From Oasisia sp. SBJ-2009 (lineage: Eukaryota > Annelida > Polychaeta > Sabellida > Siboglinidae): a stretch of 64,000 bases of DNA. The stretch lies in contig OZ024863.1 in the NCBI GenBank assembly GCA_964017155.1, forward strand, positions 39,042,038-39,106,037. Direction: 5' to 3'. Under the pieces are notes generated by a model. That model did no database searches and was not told the DNA's origin. It saw only the letters and a list, made by a program, of their open reading frames with translations. The translations under genes and the position numbers were made by a program. Shown piece after piece: positions 1 to 10,714 of the stretch; the stretch's first letter is position 1; each line of letters opens with the position of its first letter.

Positions 1-150
1 TTTGCGCCAATATCCTCGAAGATCAAGCTCAGTGGCACGACAAAACAAAGGGATTAAGCAAACTCATAATCGAAAACAATGCATGAGTCGTCAATGGATG
101 GTTGAAGAAGCTAGGAGGCTAAGGAGTATAGGCAGCATTAAAGAGATATG
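1..150 (-). repeat. Dispersed retrotransposon 3'-end copy, cut by the window start
   Basis: This stretch is about 85% identical by eye to 51188-51335, and a short third copy lies near 21275-21325. In the other two copies the segment adjoins AT-rich trinucleotide runs (TAA/TTA type). That suggests a non-LTR element whose 3' tail points to lower coordinates, read on the minus strand. It is non-coding. Only family membership is inferred; the class is not certain. Confidence 0.6.
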
Positions 151-221
151 TTTTTAGGCGTCGGCGGAATGAAACTATATTACCTTCTGATTTAACACTG
201 GCAGGAAGCGAATTCCACACC

Positions 222-252
<31 letters not shown>

Positions 253-1418
253 ATTATATATATATTATATAGATAATTATATTTCAAAAATAGTGTATCT
301 TGTTATTCATAAATGACTCGTACTTTATTACTAAAATCTTGCTATTCACAGCTAAGAAAATAATTCATTGTGGAAACTTGCATTGTGATTAATATATTTC
401 AGAAGCACAGCACGGATAACACAGTTCATTCTTTTCATGGTTTTATAATGGTTCTGGACTAATCAGATAATCTTCTAAAAGTGCTACAATCCGGTCATTT
501 TAATTGTAAAATCACTGTACACTGTATAAACGTTATCCATTATAATGTTACAACATGTTATTGGTGCAGTCTGTTATCAAACATGTGTTATCTTCACGTC
601 TTTATTATGACACAGAGGCAAGTATTATCAGAAGAAAATATGTCCCTGTGTGCTGGTGTCTTGTTGGTTTTGTGGCGCAGATGTAGGGAATCAACTTGCT
701 AAAGTTGTGTTTTACTTTCTTGTGCAGGTTCTTCAGTAACTAACAGTGCCAGCGTGATTGGTGCAGTGGTGCGTGTCTGGTGCATCCGTCTCTAAAGGAT
801 GAAGACTGTGAAATGTGGTCATATGGGAAGACAATTAGATCTTCATTTGGGATATTCAGATTAATTCGGTGACATTTACTAATCTGTTTACTATGTGAAA
901 CATTTGGGTAGTTAGTTTGTGTACAAAGCTGTTTTGTGGATGCCACTTTGAATGTTCATATGGTGACCGTTAATGTTATCTGTATTCACTAATGTTATTG
1001 TTATACTGGATGAACCGCCATGTTCTCTTCTGGAGATAATTATCATCAAGACGTAGGCTATATGCCATTGCATACTGTTTAATAGGGCAATACTAAGTTT
1101 TCTTTACCATCTCTGCATGACGTTGTGTTATTCCTTGGGTACATTACTAACACTGCATTCTTCCCCAGTCAGAATTGAGAAACAGGTGGACCTTTCTATA
1201 ATTACTATCGTTGGTTGGTTTAAAATGTGCTATTTTGTATAGTAATAATTGAATGTGACTACCGAAAAATCATAATTAATTATAAATAAACTAATAAATG
1301 TTTACTCGTTGTTTATTTGGCAGTCTTATCATTCAAAGAAGGTATCACAAATCCACCTCAACACCTTCATTATTTATAACAATTGAGCACTCAGCCTCTA
1401 CCGTGTCCGTCCGTGGCG
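151..1418. other. AT-rich non-coding stretch with short (TA)n
   Basis: I see a (TA)n tract at about 228-252 and otherwise no recognisable gene. The small open frames here have no protein-like features. The right end is probably the 3' UTR of the minus-strand EGF/TSP1 gene. A possible AATAAA poly(A) signal for that gene, read on the minus strand, lies at 1312-1317. Confidence 0.5.
1312..1317 (-). other. Possible poly(A) signal (AATAAA) of EGF/TSP1 gene
   Basis: TTTATT on the plus strand reads AATAAA on the minus strand, about 100 nt past the stop codon. The motif is common in AT-rich DNA, so this is only suggestive. Confidence 0.35.
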
Positions 1419-2040
1419 TCAGTACGTTAGCATTGATTGTGTGTCAATTCTAGATTTCCTGGGTAAATTTGATTGCAGTGTCGGACGATGCATCGACAAT
1501 GCTCGTACAGTCTCGCGCCTTGCCGTTGGTCGTCGCGTCGACGCTTCTGGCATCGCCTCTTGTCGTATTGACGCCAGTCGCTTCATCTTTTTCTTCTTGC
1601 GCCGTTTCTCCCTGTCCTTCTTGGCTCTTTTGACGTCTCCAGCGTTCACCGTCGAGTCGTCACCCTTACCCATTGTTACGGTAGCGATGGCGACGCCAAA
1701 CCCAACGAGGGTGAGCACCAGCACGGTGTAGACGAGCGGCTTGTTGTAGCAGGCGCTGTCGTCACGACACCGCTTCCTCGCCGTGGCTGAGCCAACGCAC
1801 GCGCTCTGGTCGTAGCCGAGGCACCAGCGTCGACGCACGCGCTCGCCCTCGCCGCACGTGTTGCTGCAGTCCGACCACGAGTCCCACGCGTCCCAGCGCG
1901 AGGTTTTCTCCACGGTTTTCTCCTCCGAGTCCCGCGTCACTCCCCTCACTTCACCGGGCCCGTTGGCGGCGCGGCGGCGTTGTAATAACTCGCAGGCGAG
2001 GCGCGCTTCGTTCCAGTAATATTGCGTAGGACACTGGCAT
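1419..2040 (-). CDS. Exon 2 of EGF/TSP1 membrane protein, with stop codon
   Basis: The acceptor is a clear pyrimidine tract ending CTCTAG, just before base 2040. The exon starts with the last three EGF cysteines (RCQCPTQYYW...C). It then encodes the TSP1 repeat, the membrane span and a tail with a long Lys/Arg run. The ATG at 2063 lies within the acceptor pyrimidine tract and is not the real start. Confidence 0.82.
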
Positions 2041-3650
2041 CTAGAGTTGGGATAGGACAACATAGAGACAGTTGAAATTACCCGTATTCTAGAGCTGCTA
2101 TATAGGTCATGTACGTAGTTGTGTACAGGCCTAGTCTAGTTTCGGATCTGTGTACTAGTCCTGGCTCTGCCATATAGGCCCGTAAAAATTTCGAGGTAAA
2201 CGCAGTTTTTCTCTTGATTTGAATTCTACATACCATGCCTTTCAACAATCCAGGAGGTGCTTTTTGAAAATCCGTGGCATAAGGTCACTGAAGCGTGAAA
2301 TCCAAAATGGCCGCCGCTGACCAGGTTTTCATCTATAACTTTGGATCTAGAAGGGCTAGATAGCCGAACTTGGTATCAATTCCGCCTAAAATTGACATTC
2401 CCGACACGCCTGACCTATCCGTTTTATGATTTGACGCCATATTTGATGATAAATCCAACATGGCCGCTCATCCACGACGACTGTCGACTGCAGAAACACA
2501 ATAAGCCGTAACTCTCGATCGAAATGAGCTAGAAACTGGATGTTTGTGTCCCTCTCGGTGACTGTGATTATTCTCAATCAAATACATATTATTTCATGAC
2601 CTTTCAGGTTGACCATTTAGGTCAAAGATCAAGTTAATGGGCAAAAATCAACATATTAAAAGCATATCTGGTCACAAAACGGGATACAACTGGTATATAC
2701 ATGAGCCAGAGGTCGCATCTCAGTTGGTATCACCATAGCTCTACTGAGATAAAGTCAAATTGATGAGATTATATTAACTTTTAAAGGTTGTATACGCTCT
2801 GACAAGGTCAAATGTGCATAAACATATGCATAAATCGTGTCCTCCTTTTAATATAGAAAACCATGAATTGAAAGTGATGGTCAATTCATGATATCTGACA
2901 TCGGTCACACTCTTTATTTTAACATATTATGACAAACAAAAACTATTGTAACCTTTCAAGTAATTTATAACATTAAGCACCTGTAATGAACTATATATCT
3001 AGCTAGCATATATACACGTACAACAAACTTTCCATCCCACTTTTAGCTAACAACGATTCTGACAGTTTCGAACTTGTGATTTGTGGCAATAAATCACACA
3101 TCACCACACATTTCCTGCACGGGCACTGCACATTACCGCATTTGCACATGGATAGCGTATTAGTAGATAGGGAGCTATGACATGTCAACGGTTTGAGGGT
3201 GCCTCCGTCACTTTCCTACCCACTCTGACAAATCTCTAGGCGCCTTCCTTCACTGGCTATAACCCCTTGAAAAACAATATAATACTTTGGTGATGTGTCT
3301 ACGCACAACACTCGATGCGGGGGCATTTTGGTTATGGCATTGGGAACAGAGACACTGGTGTGGACCTGGAGATGCAATTGATAAAAACTTCTTTGCCTAT
3401 GGCTTACATCTTGCACCCGCCCAACCCAGCAAAAGGTACTCTTCCACTTGCGCGTTCACCGTTTCCGGTAGCTCTGCTCTATCGACAAACTCAGTCAGAT
3501 ATACATTGGGATTGCAATGCATCACTGCATGCGTGATGCCAATTCTGCTGGTGACATATTTTCCAGTGAATGCGTGAACCTTCTCCAAAACAAGGCCGCG
3601 ATGCTCGCCCACAAGGCCGCGATGCTCGCCCACTCGCGATGTAGGGGAAG

Positions 3651-3713
<63 letters not shown>

Positions 3714-6700
3714 ACTTGTCCGAAACTTGACCTAGAGGTTTTTCAGATTATCACGGACTAGCGTATGGGTTAAGTGCAGTAGGCGCATGCCTGTGTCAGT
3801 ATCATTTAACATAACGACTAAACGTTGCCAGCCATGTTGGACTGCCCAGATGGCATGAGGCACGATCCTTTCATCTGCATCTTTCAATAATTTTGCAGGC
3901 TCTGTAAAATCACTATTGGCTGTCGACTCTGTACTATGGAGGGGAGCTGGAACTTGTTCTTGGTTTACTACCATGACACTCAACACACTCGATACTACAG
4001 AAAGACTGAGCAACCACTGTTTTCTAAATAAGTTGCAGCAACTGGTCCTTTTTCTCTCCGATGATACCCAACATTTCTCGATCTGCGTTGTGGACTCATC
4101 CGGGATAGAGCTCTCCTGAGACTATATTGCTAACACCATGACTCATCAATGTAGCTATCACAAATAACCTGGAGGGCTTCACAAGATGAAGATACAACTA
4201 TTCAACCGACAGGACTTTGTTTACAACTCGACCGAAATGGTCGAAGCATGATTGGTTGGCGTACTGCCAAACCATTGGCATAAATTCCGGCAGGGTCACT
4301 GTTTCAACCCTTCATGAGATAGGTCTCCATTAGTTGTATTATTGTGTATCGTCAGACACTACGGAACTACGTTATAATTATATTCAATCCCAACATCAAC
4401 ATCATCGATGAGATACGCCTCCAATTGAGCCACGTGTGACAGAGGTAAACTCGCCATCAAAGACGCGGCTGGTGAGGAGGTGGTCGTCATGCGAAAAGAC
4501 TTCCGCGAGAGTTGTTCCACGTACCCGGGCGATCTCAATGTCCCGCTCGGCAGATCCCCACAGTTTAGGTATGGTGGTGTAGGATACTTGGTGATGGATT
4601 ACCGACAATATCACACTTCGGCAGGTTACACCTGTGTATTGTTACTGCAAGCTTCTTTGTCTTCAAAACCAGCTCTCTCGTCTGTATCTTTTCTCCATTC
4701 TCGAACACATCCATTATTTCAGCTTTTATTAAATGTTCGGTAGCGAAGTTATGCAATATGACGCCAGAGGCTTTGATAATAAAGGGATTTGCTACAGCTC
4801 GCACAAAGTCAAGAAGACGGGAGACGTTGGCATAAAAAATAACGGCCGTGATGCTCCTGAGTTCCTGGTATATGATGGACTTATGATGCTCCATCATCCG
4901 CTCATCTGTGGGCTTACGGCAGTTGTTCTGTATGACCAGGATCTCATGGGAGATCAGCTCAAACTCTGCTACAACTGCGAACATGTGACTGACTTAGAAT
5001 ATCTGCAACCGTGTGAAACACGCCATCATCTCAGAAAACGGGCATCACCGTATGAGACAGCTGCATGCGGACAGTATGACGTTTCTCGCAGTGGTATTAT
5101 CTGTCATAGGGTTTGGGCGGGCTGGCGGGAACCATCCACACATCAATAGAACATATGCAATGGTGACAAATGCCATCACATGGACGTACGCCTCCATGGG
5201 GCACATAGGGAAGACAAATACAAATCATCAAGTAAATCAACTGCGCAGTATAGCGGGCTTCATGAAGGGATGAGCGACCTTTTGACCTAGACATAGCGCT
5301 TACAACCTTTAAAAGTTAACATAATCTCATCAATTTGACTTTATCTCAGCAGAAGTATGATGGTAGCAACTGAGATACGACATCTGGCTCATGTATATAC
5401 CAGTTTTATCCCGTTTTGTGAATAGATATGCTTTTAAAATGTTGATTTTAACCCATTAACTTGACCTTTGACCTATATGGTCAACCTGAAAGGTAATGAA
5501 ATAATATGTATTTGATGGGGAATAATCACAATCATCGAGAGGGACATAAAAATCCACTTTATAGCTCATTTCGATCTAGAGTTACGGCTTATTGTGTTTC
5601 TGCAGTCGACAGTCGTCGTGGATGAGCGGCCATGTTGGATTTATCATCAAATATGGCGTCAAATCGTAAAACGGATAGGTCAGGCGTGTCGGGAATGTCA
5701 ATTTTAGGCGGAATTGATACCAAGTTCGGCTATCTAGCCCTTCTAGATCCAAAGTTATAGATGAAAACCTAGTCAGCGGCGGCCATTTTGGATTTCACGC
5801 TCCAGTGACCTTATGCCACGGATTTTCAAAAAGCACCTCCCGGATTGTTGAAAGACATGGTATGTAGAATACAAATCAAAAGAAAAACTGCGTTTACCTC
5901 GAAATTTTTACGAGCCTATGTGGCAGAGCCTGGACTATACTGTCGACGAGGTTTAGTGTATTTGCAGATCAGATTTTATAATCATAATAATAATGCTCAA
6001 ACTTGTATTTACTTGGCGGTAACCGTTTCAACAATTCACAAAATAGGTCTGGAAAGATACAGAATTCGTGAAAAATTTCAAGTTGGAAGAATACTATATT
6101 AAAGCAAGATACGGTTTGACTCATCAATACTGTTCCGGGTGATGGCCACCGATGGTGGTCGAAACGTCAGTGCGAGTCGAAATGTATTAGTTGTGTAATA
6201 AGGAATCTTGTTTTAACAAAGATATAGAATGTTTGACTCGCACAAATGTGTGGAGGCGATGATATTAGTTAAAACCGAGACACTGGTGCGCACCCGTCAC
6301 ATTACAAGACTCGAAATGCTGATAAATTATGTTTCGTTGCGATTGACAAACACGCACGTAAATGACACCGGTGTGATTACTCCGGACACGTTGTTGCGCT
6401 TACATTTTTCCGGTCGTTATAAACTTTCCGATTAACGTTTCTGCGCATGCGCGATAAATGTAAAATCATTAATATGCAGCGAAATCACAAAGCATTTCGG
6501 GTATAAATGCCACGAGCTGTTCGTTAACTCTCCTGTGATGATTACTGTGGAGAGTTGCTTAAAATGTCGTTCAATACATTAAAATATCACGTTTGTCTAA
6601 ATCACTGTCACGGATTATGGCGCACTACAGTCACGTGATTTGCGCTTGCTATCAATACATACCTCAAAACTTGTTTGCCTCGTGTTAATTTTCGACAAAT

Positions 6701-7325
6701 TACTTTGCCGAGAGGTTATATACATCCTAACGAACAACCCGTGGTATTTATACCATAAAATTAATGCTCTGTCGTTTCGCTGCACATTGGTGATTTTACA
6801 TTTATCGCGCATGCGCAGAAACGTCAATCGAAACGTTTATAATACCGGAAAAATTTCAGCGCTACAACGTCCGCACCTGAAGTTGTTGCGGAACAGCCCG
6901 GCTGCCGTCGTGTTGCACGCGGCGTTGCCACACGGCCTGCCCTTGCACGGGGACGGACAGAAGTCGAGGCGGCCCCCCAGCTCACGGCACACGTAGAAGA
7001 TGTAGGCGGCGACGACGAGCTGAGGGTCGTACGGGAGGCGGCCGTCGGCGTACGCCTCAGACACTGCCGCCCAGAAGTCGTCGGCGTACCCGCTCGCACC
7101 CACGTACATCAGCTCGTGGAAGTAGTCGTCGATCCCCGGACGACGGGGAAGAAGCGTCGACAACGTCGTTTCGGGCGGGAAGCCGACAGCCCACGCCCTA
7201 TAGGCGGGATTGGTGAGGTCTTCCCACGAAATGAACGGTAACAGTTCTGCCGACTGCGCCAAGTGCATCGCTGCGACGGCAATGAGGACCGCGTGGCAAC
7301 GGGCGCTAAACAGCGAGGTATGCAT
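1419..7325 (-). CDS. EGF/thrombospondin type 1 single-pass membrane protein (two exons)
   Basis: The coding sequence joins 7325-6877 and 2040-1419, giving 1071 nt and 356 residues. A signal peptide covers about residues 1-26. An unrecognised ~95-residue region follows. An EGF-like domain (about 123-166, six cysteines plus one extra) is split by the intron and is only completed by joining both exons. A thrombospondin type 1 repeat (about 199-247, WxxWSDCSNTCG, six cysteines) is followed by a membrane span (about 251-273). A Lys/Arg-rich cytoplasmic tail ends the protein. Known families predict a type I membrane protein with an extracellular adhesion or matrix-binding role. I do not recognise a specific orthologue. 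The splice phase fits exactly: exon 1 leaves AG, exon 2 supplies A, and the joined codon is Arg. The 4.8-kb intron carries two inverted-repeat transposons. Confidence 0.8.
2151..2813 (+). repeat. Left long terminal inverted repeat
   Basis: This is the inverse of 5278-5943. Recognisable shared stretches include CGTAAAAATTTCGAGG and GGCGGCCATTTTGGATTTC (the latter in right-arm orientation). Confidence 0.78.
3594..3709. repeat. Short direct repeat and (CT)n microsatellite inside the transposon
   Basis: An 18-bp unit (AAGGCCGCGATGCTCGCC plus CAC) occurs twice at about 3590-3632. It is followed by a pure (CT)n run at about 3653-3709. Confidence 0.85.
3732..4984 (-). pseudogene. Degenerate transposon-encoded reading frames
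   Basis: Three minus-strand frames (4984-4565, 4614-4402, 4013-3732) read in order like pieces of one broken protein. The first contains NPFIIKASGVILHNFATEH and is rich in helix-like sequence. The last contains KDADERIVPHA and NDTDT. The frames are separated by shifts and stops, so no product is expected. Function is unknown, and the transposon origin follows from position inside the long inverted repeats. Confidence 0.45.
5278..5943 (-). repeat. Right long terminal inverted repeat
   Basis: This is the inverse of 2151-2813. Scattered substitutions and small indels show the insertion is not recent. Confidence 0.78.
6120..6195 (+). repeat. Possible Penelope-like or related retroelement end
   Basis: A stretch reads GTGATGGCCACCGATGGTGG followed by TCGAAACGTC. 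That phrase pattern is typical of one class of animal retroelement ends. No coding remnant is visible next to it, so the assignment is weak. Confidence 0.25.
6391..6873. mobile_element. Short inverted-repeat element (MITE-like) beside the splice donor
   Basis: Arms at about 6391-6527 and 6712-6873 are inverted copies, including ACGTTTCTGCGCATGCGCGA and TTTTTCCGGT. The ~185-bp centre contains no gene. The right arm ends about 4 bp inside the intron from the donor at 6876/6877. I find no convincing target-site duplication. It is non-autonomous, with class unknown. Confidence 0.7.
6877..7325 (-). CDS. Exon 1 of EGF/TSP1 membrane protein
   Basis: The ATG at 7325 opens a hydrophobic signal peptide (residues about 12-26). 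The exon continues through an acidic, aromatic region to the first half of the EGF-like domain. The donor is CAG|GTGCGG, with the last exonic base at 6877. Reading on past the donor would give only about 13 more codons before a stop, and the EGF domain would stay incomplete. Confidence 0.78.
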
Positions 7326-8000
7326 CGACCGAGACGGAGGTTTGAATGTGGACGATAGAAATGCAGTTGCACTATCACGTACTTAACGCAAGTGTTGATC
7401 CTATGTGCATACTGCTAAGCGTCGATCATCCAACTTATACACTTCGCTGGTGCAATGATGTGAACGATTCCTGCGTTTGTTAACGTAACACAAACGTAAT
7501 TGACGTATCCAATACGTCACGGTGTGCTTGCGTCACAATCATAGTAATACGCGTGATCCACGTCAAGCTTTGTTGATAGCGGTTGTGAGTGATTCCAAAT
7601 TTTCGGTGAAAAGGAACAAACCTAGCCACCTTCGAATCATCAGGGATATTTCCAACAGTTATAGATAAGTTTACAATGTCAATAAGGGGTTTTGCTCTGA
7701 CACAAGAACCATCTTTGAACAATCTTTCAGGGAGTTCGTCTATGCCTGTAAGCGCTAATACTATGTTATGTACCGGAAATATGTTTCACAGTTAAACTGA
7801 CTAGACCAAAATTATCTTGTCATATATATTGTACTTGTGTTTCGCTCTTTTCGATCACGACCGGACGCCGGTATATGTTGACGATATAGTTGTGTTCTAT
7901 ATATGAATGTACGAACCATTAAATAATAATAATATACTTGATTTAGCTACCTTCAAATCCGGGAAGTCCTATATATAGTGCCCAGTTCACGGGTGATTAT
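7326..8000. other. Upstream region of the EGF/TSP1 gene
   Basis: There is no coding exon that I can support. This should hold the promoter of the minus-strand gene starting at 7325, but no TATA box is obvious. Confidence 0.4.
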
Positions 8001-8027
8001 AAAATAGGTTAAAAATATTTGGATGCA

Positions 8028-8255
<228 letters not shown>

Positions 8256-8379
8256 TACACACATAATACACACACATGTATATACATATAAATAATCCAA
8301 TCAAGACTGGACAAACGACCCTACATTCCTGGTAATTTGGTTATTAATTGTGCTTTGGCACATGCCCCGCCCCCTATAT

Positions 8380-8465
8380 TGGCGTAATTATCTTTTTATT
8401 TTCGCCAATTATCACCAGGTGCTCGCTCTATGGCGCTTTACAGTACAATAATAATAATAAATCTA
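8380..8465 (+). repeat. Retrotransposon tail with GGCGCTTTACAG and (AAT)n
   Basis: The phrase CTATGGCGCTTTACAGTAC followed by AAT repeats matches the tail type seen near 26100-26180 (there in inverse orientation). These are typical 3' ends of CR1/L2-like non-LTR elements. Confidence 0.5.
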
Positions 8466-8699
8466 CAGAGAAACTAATACATTACAATATTTAGTTAAAT
8501 CATTTAAAAGCTAAACAACAATAGTCGTAAATTGAATTAAAGAGTAAAAATACAATTCTATAATGCAATAAATAATTTAGTAATATATTACATAAAAACT
8601 ATCAAATAATAATAAACAAATAAAAATATAGAATTAAGGGGAATAAAAAAATAGTAAGATTACGGATAAAATATACATTCATGGCATTAAAATAAATGA

Positions 8700-9222
8700 A
8701 TTAGTAAGAATAAATATCAAGTGCTATTAAAACGGTTGATAAGTCTATTTGTTGTCTACGTATTGCTGCCGGAACAGAAATGTCTTCAGTTGCCTTTGAA
8801 ATTTGATGCAGGTATCACTATTTCTAATGTTAACAGGCAAACTGTTCCATAGCGTCGCCGCTGCTTTCGTAAAAGTTCTGTCTCCATAATGTTATAGTTC
8901 TGGATCGTGGCACGGTCAACATGATAGTTGATTCTGATCGTAAAGAGCGTGTAGATCTGTAGACGGATAGTAGATCACTCAGGTAGACTGGCGATTGGTG
9001 GTGTATCGCACGATAGGTATGTGACAAGATCTTATACTCTATTCGACGGTGGACTGGAAGCCAGTGAAGTTCTTTTAGAACAGGAGTGATGTGTGAGCGG
9101 CGACCGGTTCTTGTGATGACACGCGCGCAAGCATTCTGTAGACGTTGCATCTTCGCAAGATGTTTCGCGGGCAAACCGTAAAGTAGCGAGTTACAGTAAT
9201 CCAATCTTGAAGTCACCAAGGC
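8700..9222 (-). pseudogene. Non-LTR retrotransposon reverse transcriptase C-terminal remnant
   Basis: Minus-strand translation gives [35 protein letters not shown] and, after a frameshift near 8860, [19 protein letters not shown]. These are hallmark phrases of the C-terminal end of CR1/L2/jockey-type LINE reverse transcriptases. The rest of the ORF is missing, so this is a 5'-truncated copy. Confidence 0.85.
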
Positions 9223-9225
9223 ATG

Positions 9226-10020
9226 TACCAGTGTATATCAATATAGACATGTGGTTGCTAACTGCTAGTTTGTCAGACCTCTTTGGTGCATATCATTTTA
9301 TAAACAAAAAGTTGTCTTTTATTTATCTTTAAAACATTGCACTGTGCTGCCATCTAGTGTAATAAGTGATAACTTCCAAATCTGAGTTGGAAAAGTTGAT
9401 TGGCGGACGATGGATGTGCAATCGGTACGTAGAATTCATTCACATTGCACGCTGTGACCATACGTTTTTGTTAAGTGATGATATAGTCGATGGAAATGCT
9501 CATCCTGTGATAACCCGGATGGCAGCCGATCCAGACTGCCGCTGAACTGTAGACACGCGTTTCCTGATTTTTTATGGTTCTCGGACTTCTCCGACTTCTC
9601 GTCAGTTAGAACTCGGTTTCGGTGAGTTTGGAAATTTGACGCGATGTCCGTAGACCGGCAGTAACTACGCGGCCAATACTATACAACGGCTTGACCAACT
9701 ATTATAAAACCATCCAGCGTTAGCGTTTCTTGAGCATACTGCTGTTTTGAGTGGCATTCGTCAGACTGATACCGGCGATATTAGACGTTTTGTCGATGTC
9801 AGCACCATCTAGTGAATGAAATACATGTAATTTTCAGCACGATCACCCACTGCTTTTGTAAACTTTAATTTTTGTGTTACAGTAATCATAAAAATTTGAC
9901 ATTTTAAAGAACTCCAACACCCCTATATGACATTCACCCATACAATCAGACCAGCAAACATGCACGCACATACAATCACGCACGCACACACATAATTTAT
10001 AATGAGTTTTCCTTTTATCA
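9226..10020. other. Non-coding stretch, nothing recognised
   Basis: No exon, RNA or clear repeat is seen. Two short phrases containing CCATCTAGTG occur at about 9350 and 9809, possibly a repeat relic. Confidence 0.4.
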
Positions 10021-10160
10021 ACTAATAATAATAATAATATATTTATTTGGTATAGCGCCACATCCATAATCGTTCGTGGCGCTTCACAACATATTACAAT
10101 TTTTAGAAGGCATAAAAACATATATGCATACAATAAAACAAGTACTAGTGTTTTAAAATA
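10021..10160 (-). repeat. LINE-type 3' tail with (TAA)n
   Basis: Read on the minus strand, the segment contains GTGGCGCTATACCAAATAAA followed by TTA repeats. This is the common tail of L2/CR1-like elements. AT-rich sequence up to about 10,500 may be its 3' UTR. Confidence 0.55.
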
Positions 10161-10547
10161 AATGTAAACAAAATGTCTAGGTATATAAATAAATAAAATT
10201 AGTACGGTATTAAATAGCGTAGCATTTCTAAATAAATAAATTACTTATTAGTTATAAAAATACCTAATAATCGGTCTAGTGTATAATTACATCACAATGA
10301 TGCTGATAAATGACAGTATATGTATAATTATTATTAGTAATAAGTAGTTTAGAATATGTTAAAAATAAAAATCAACAATAATGCCAATAAATAAGTGTAA
10401 TTATGTATTAATAATATTACCAAGTAATAGAGTAAAAAATAATGTTCATGTCGAATTACACTAATAAGCAATACAAAACAAATGCTGTTTGAAACTAACA
10501 ACTTTGGTGGACTGTTTTGGCAACAGCAGTTTTGATGGGGAAGTGTG

Positions 10548-10714
10548 ATGGAGAAGACCACAGGAGACAAGCATCACAGAGAGGACACAAAGGGTAGCGA
10601 CAGCCCAGTGAGGAAGCGGAGACTGAGTGCAGCTCACAGGAGTGTGACTGGAGCCAGTGTTGATCCTCTCGACACCTCACACCTGCTCCAGACCAGATCA
10701 TTGATCTCCTCTAG
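10548..10714 (+). CDS. Candidate first exon of the GH63 gene
   Basis: ATG at 10548 opens 55 codons of hydrophilic, protein-like sequence ([10 protein letters not shown]..., then [12 protein letters not shown]). It ends at TAG|GTGTGT with two bases left over. That phase fits an acceptor TTGTAG at 12821-12822 before exon 2. Family members have a variable N-terminus, so homology cannot confirm it. With this exon the protein would be 930 residues. It could instead be a chance frame. Confidence 0.4.

Larger units (their letters stand above)
2151..5943. mobile_element. 3.8-kb DNA transposon with ~665-bp terminal inverted repeats
   Basis: The segment 2151-2813 reappears in inverse orientation at 5278-5943 with roughly 85-90% identity by eye. 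The outer ends share AGTCC(T/A)GGCTCTGCC, and the inner ends share the AAGGTCAAA region. The 2.46-kb interior has broken minus-strand reading frames near 4984-4402 and 4013-3732. One shows a pattern KDADERIVPHA followed by VMLNDTDTG, which resembles an acidic signature found in uncharacterised transposon-linked animal proteins; it also looks PIN/FEN-like. I cannot assign the superfamily and see no clear target-site duplication. It lies in the intron of the EGF/TSP1 gene. Confidence 0.75.
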
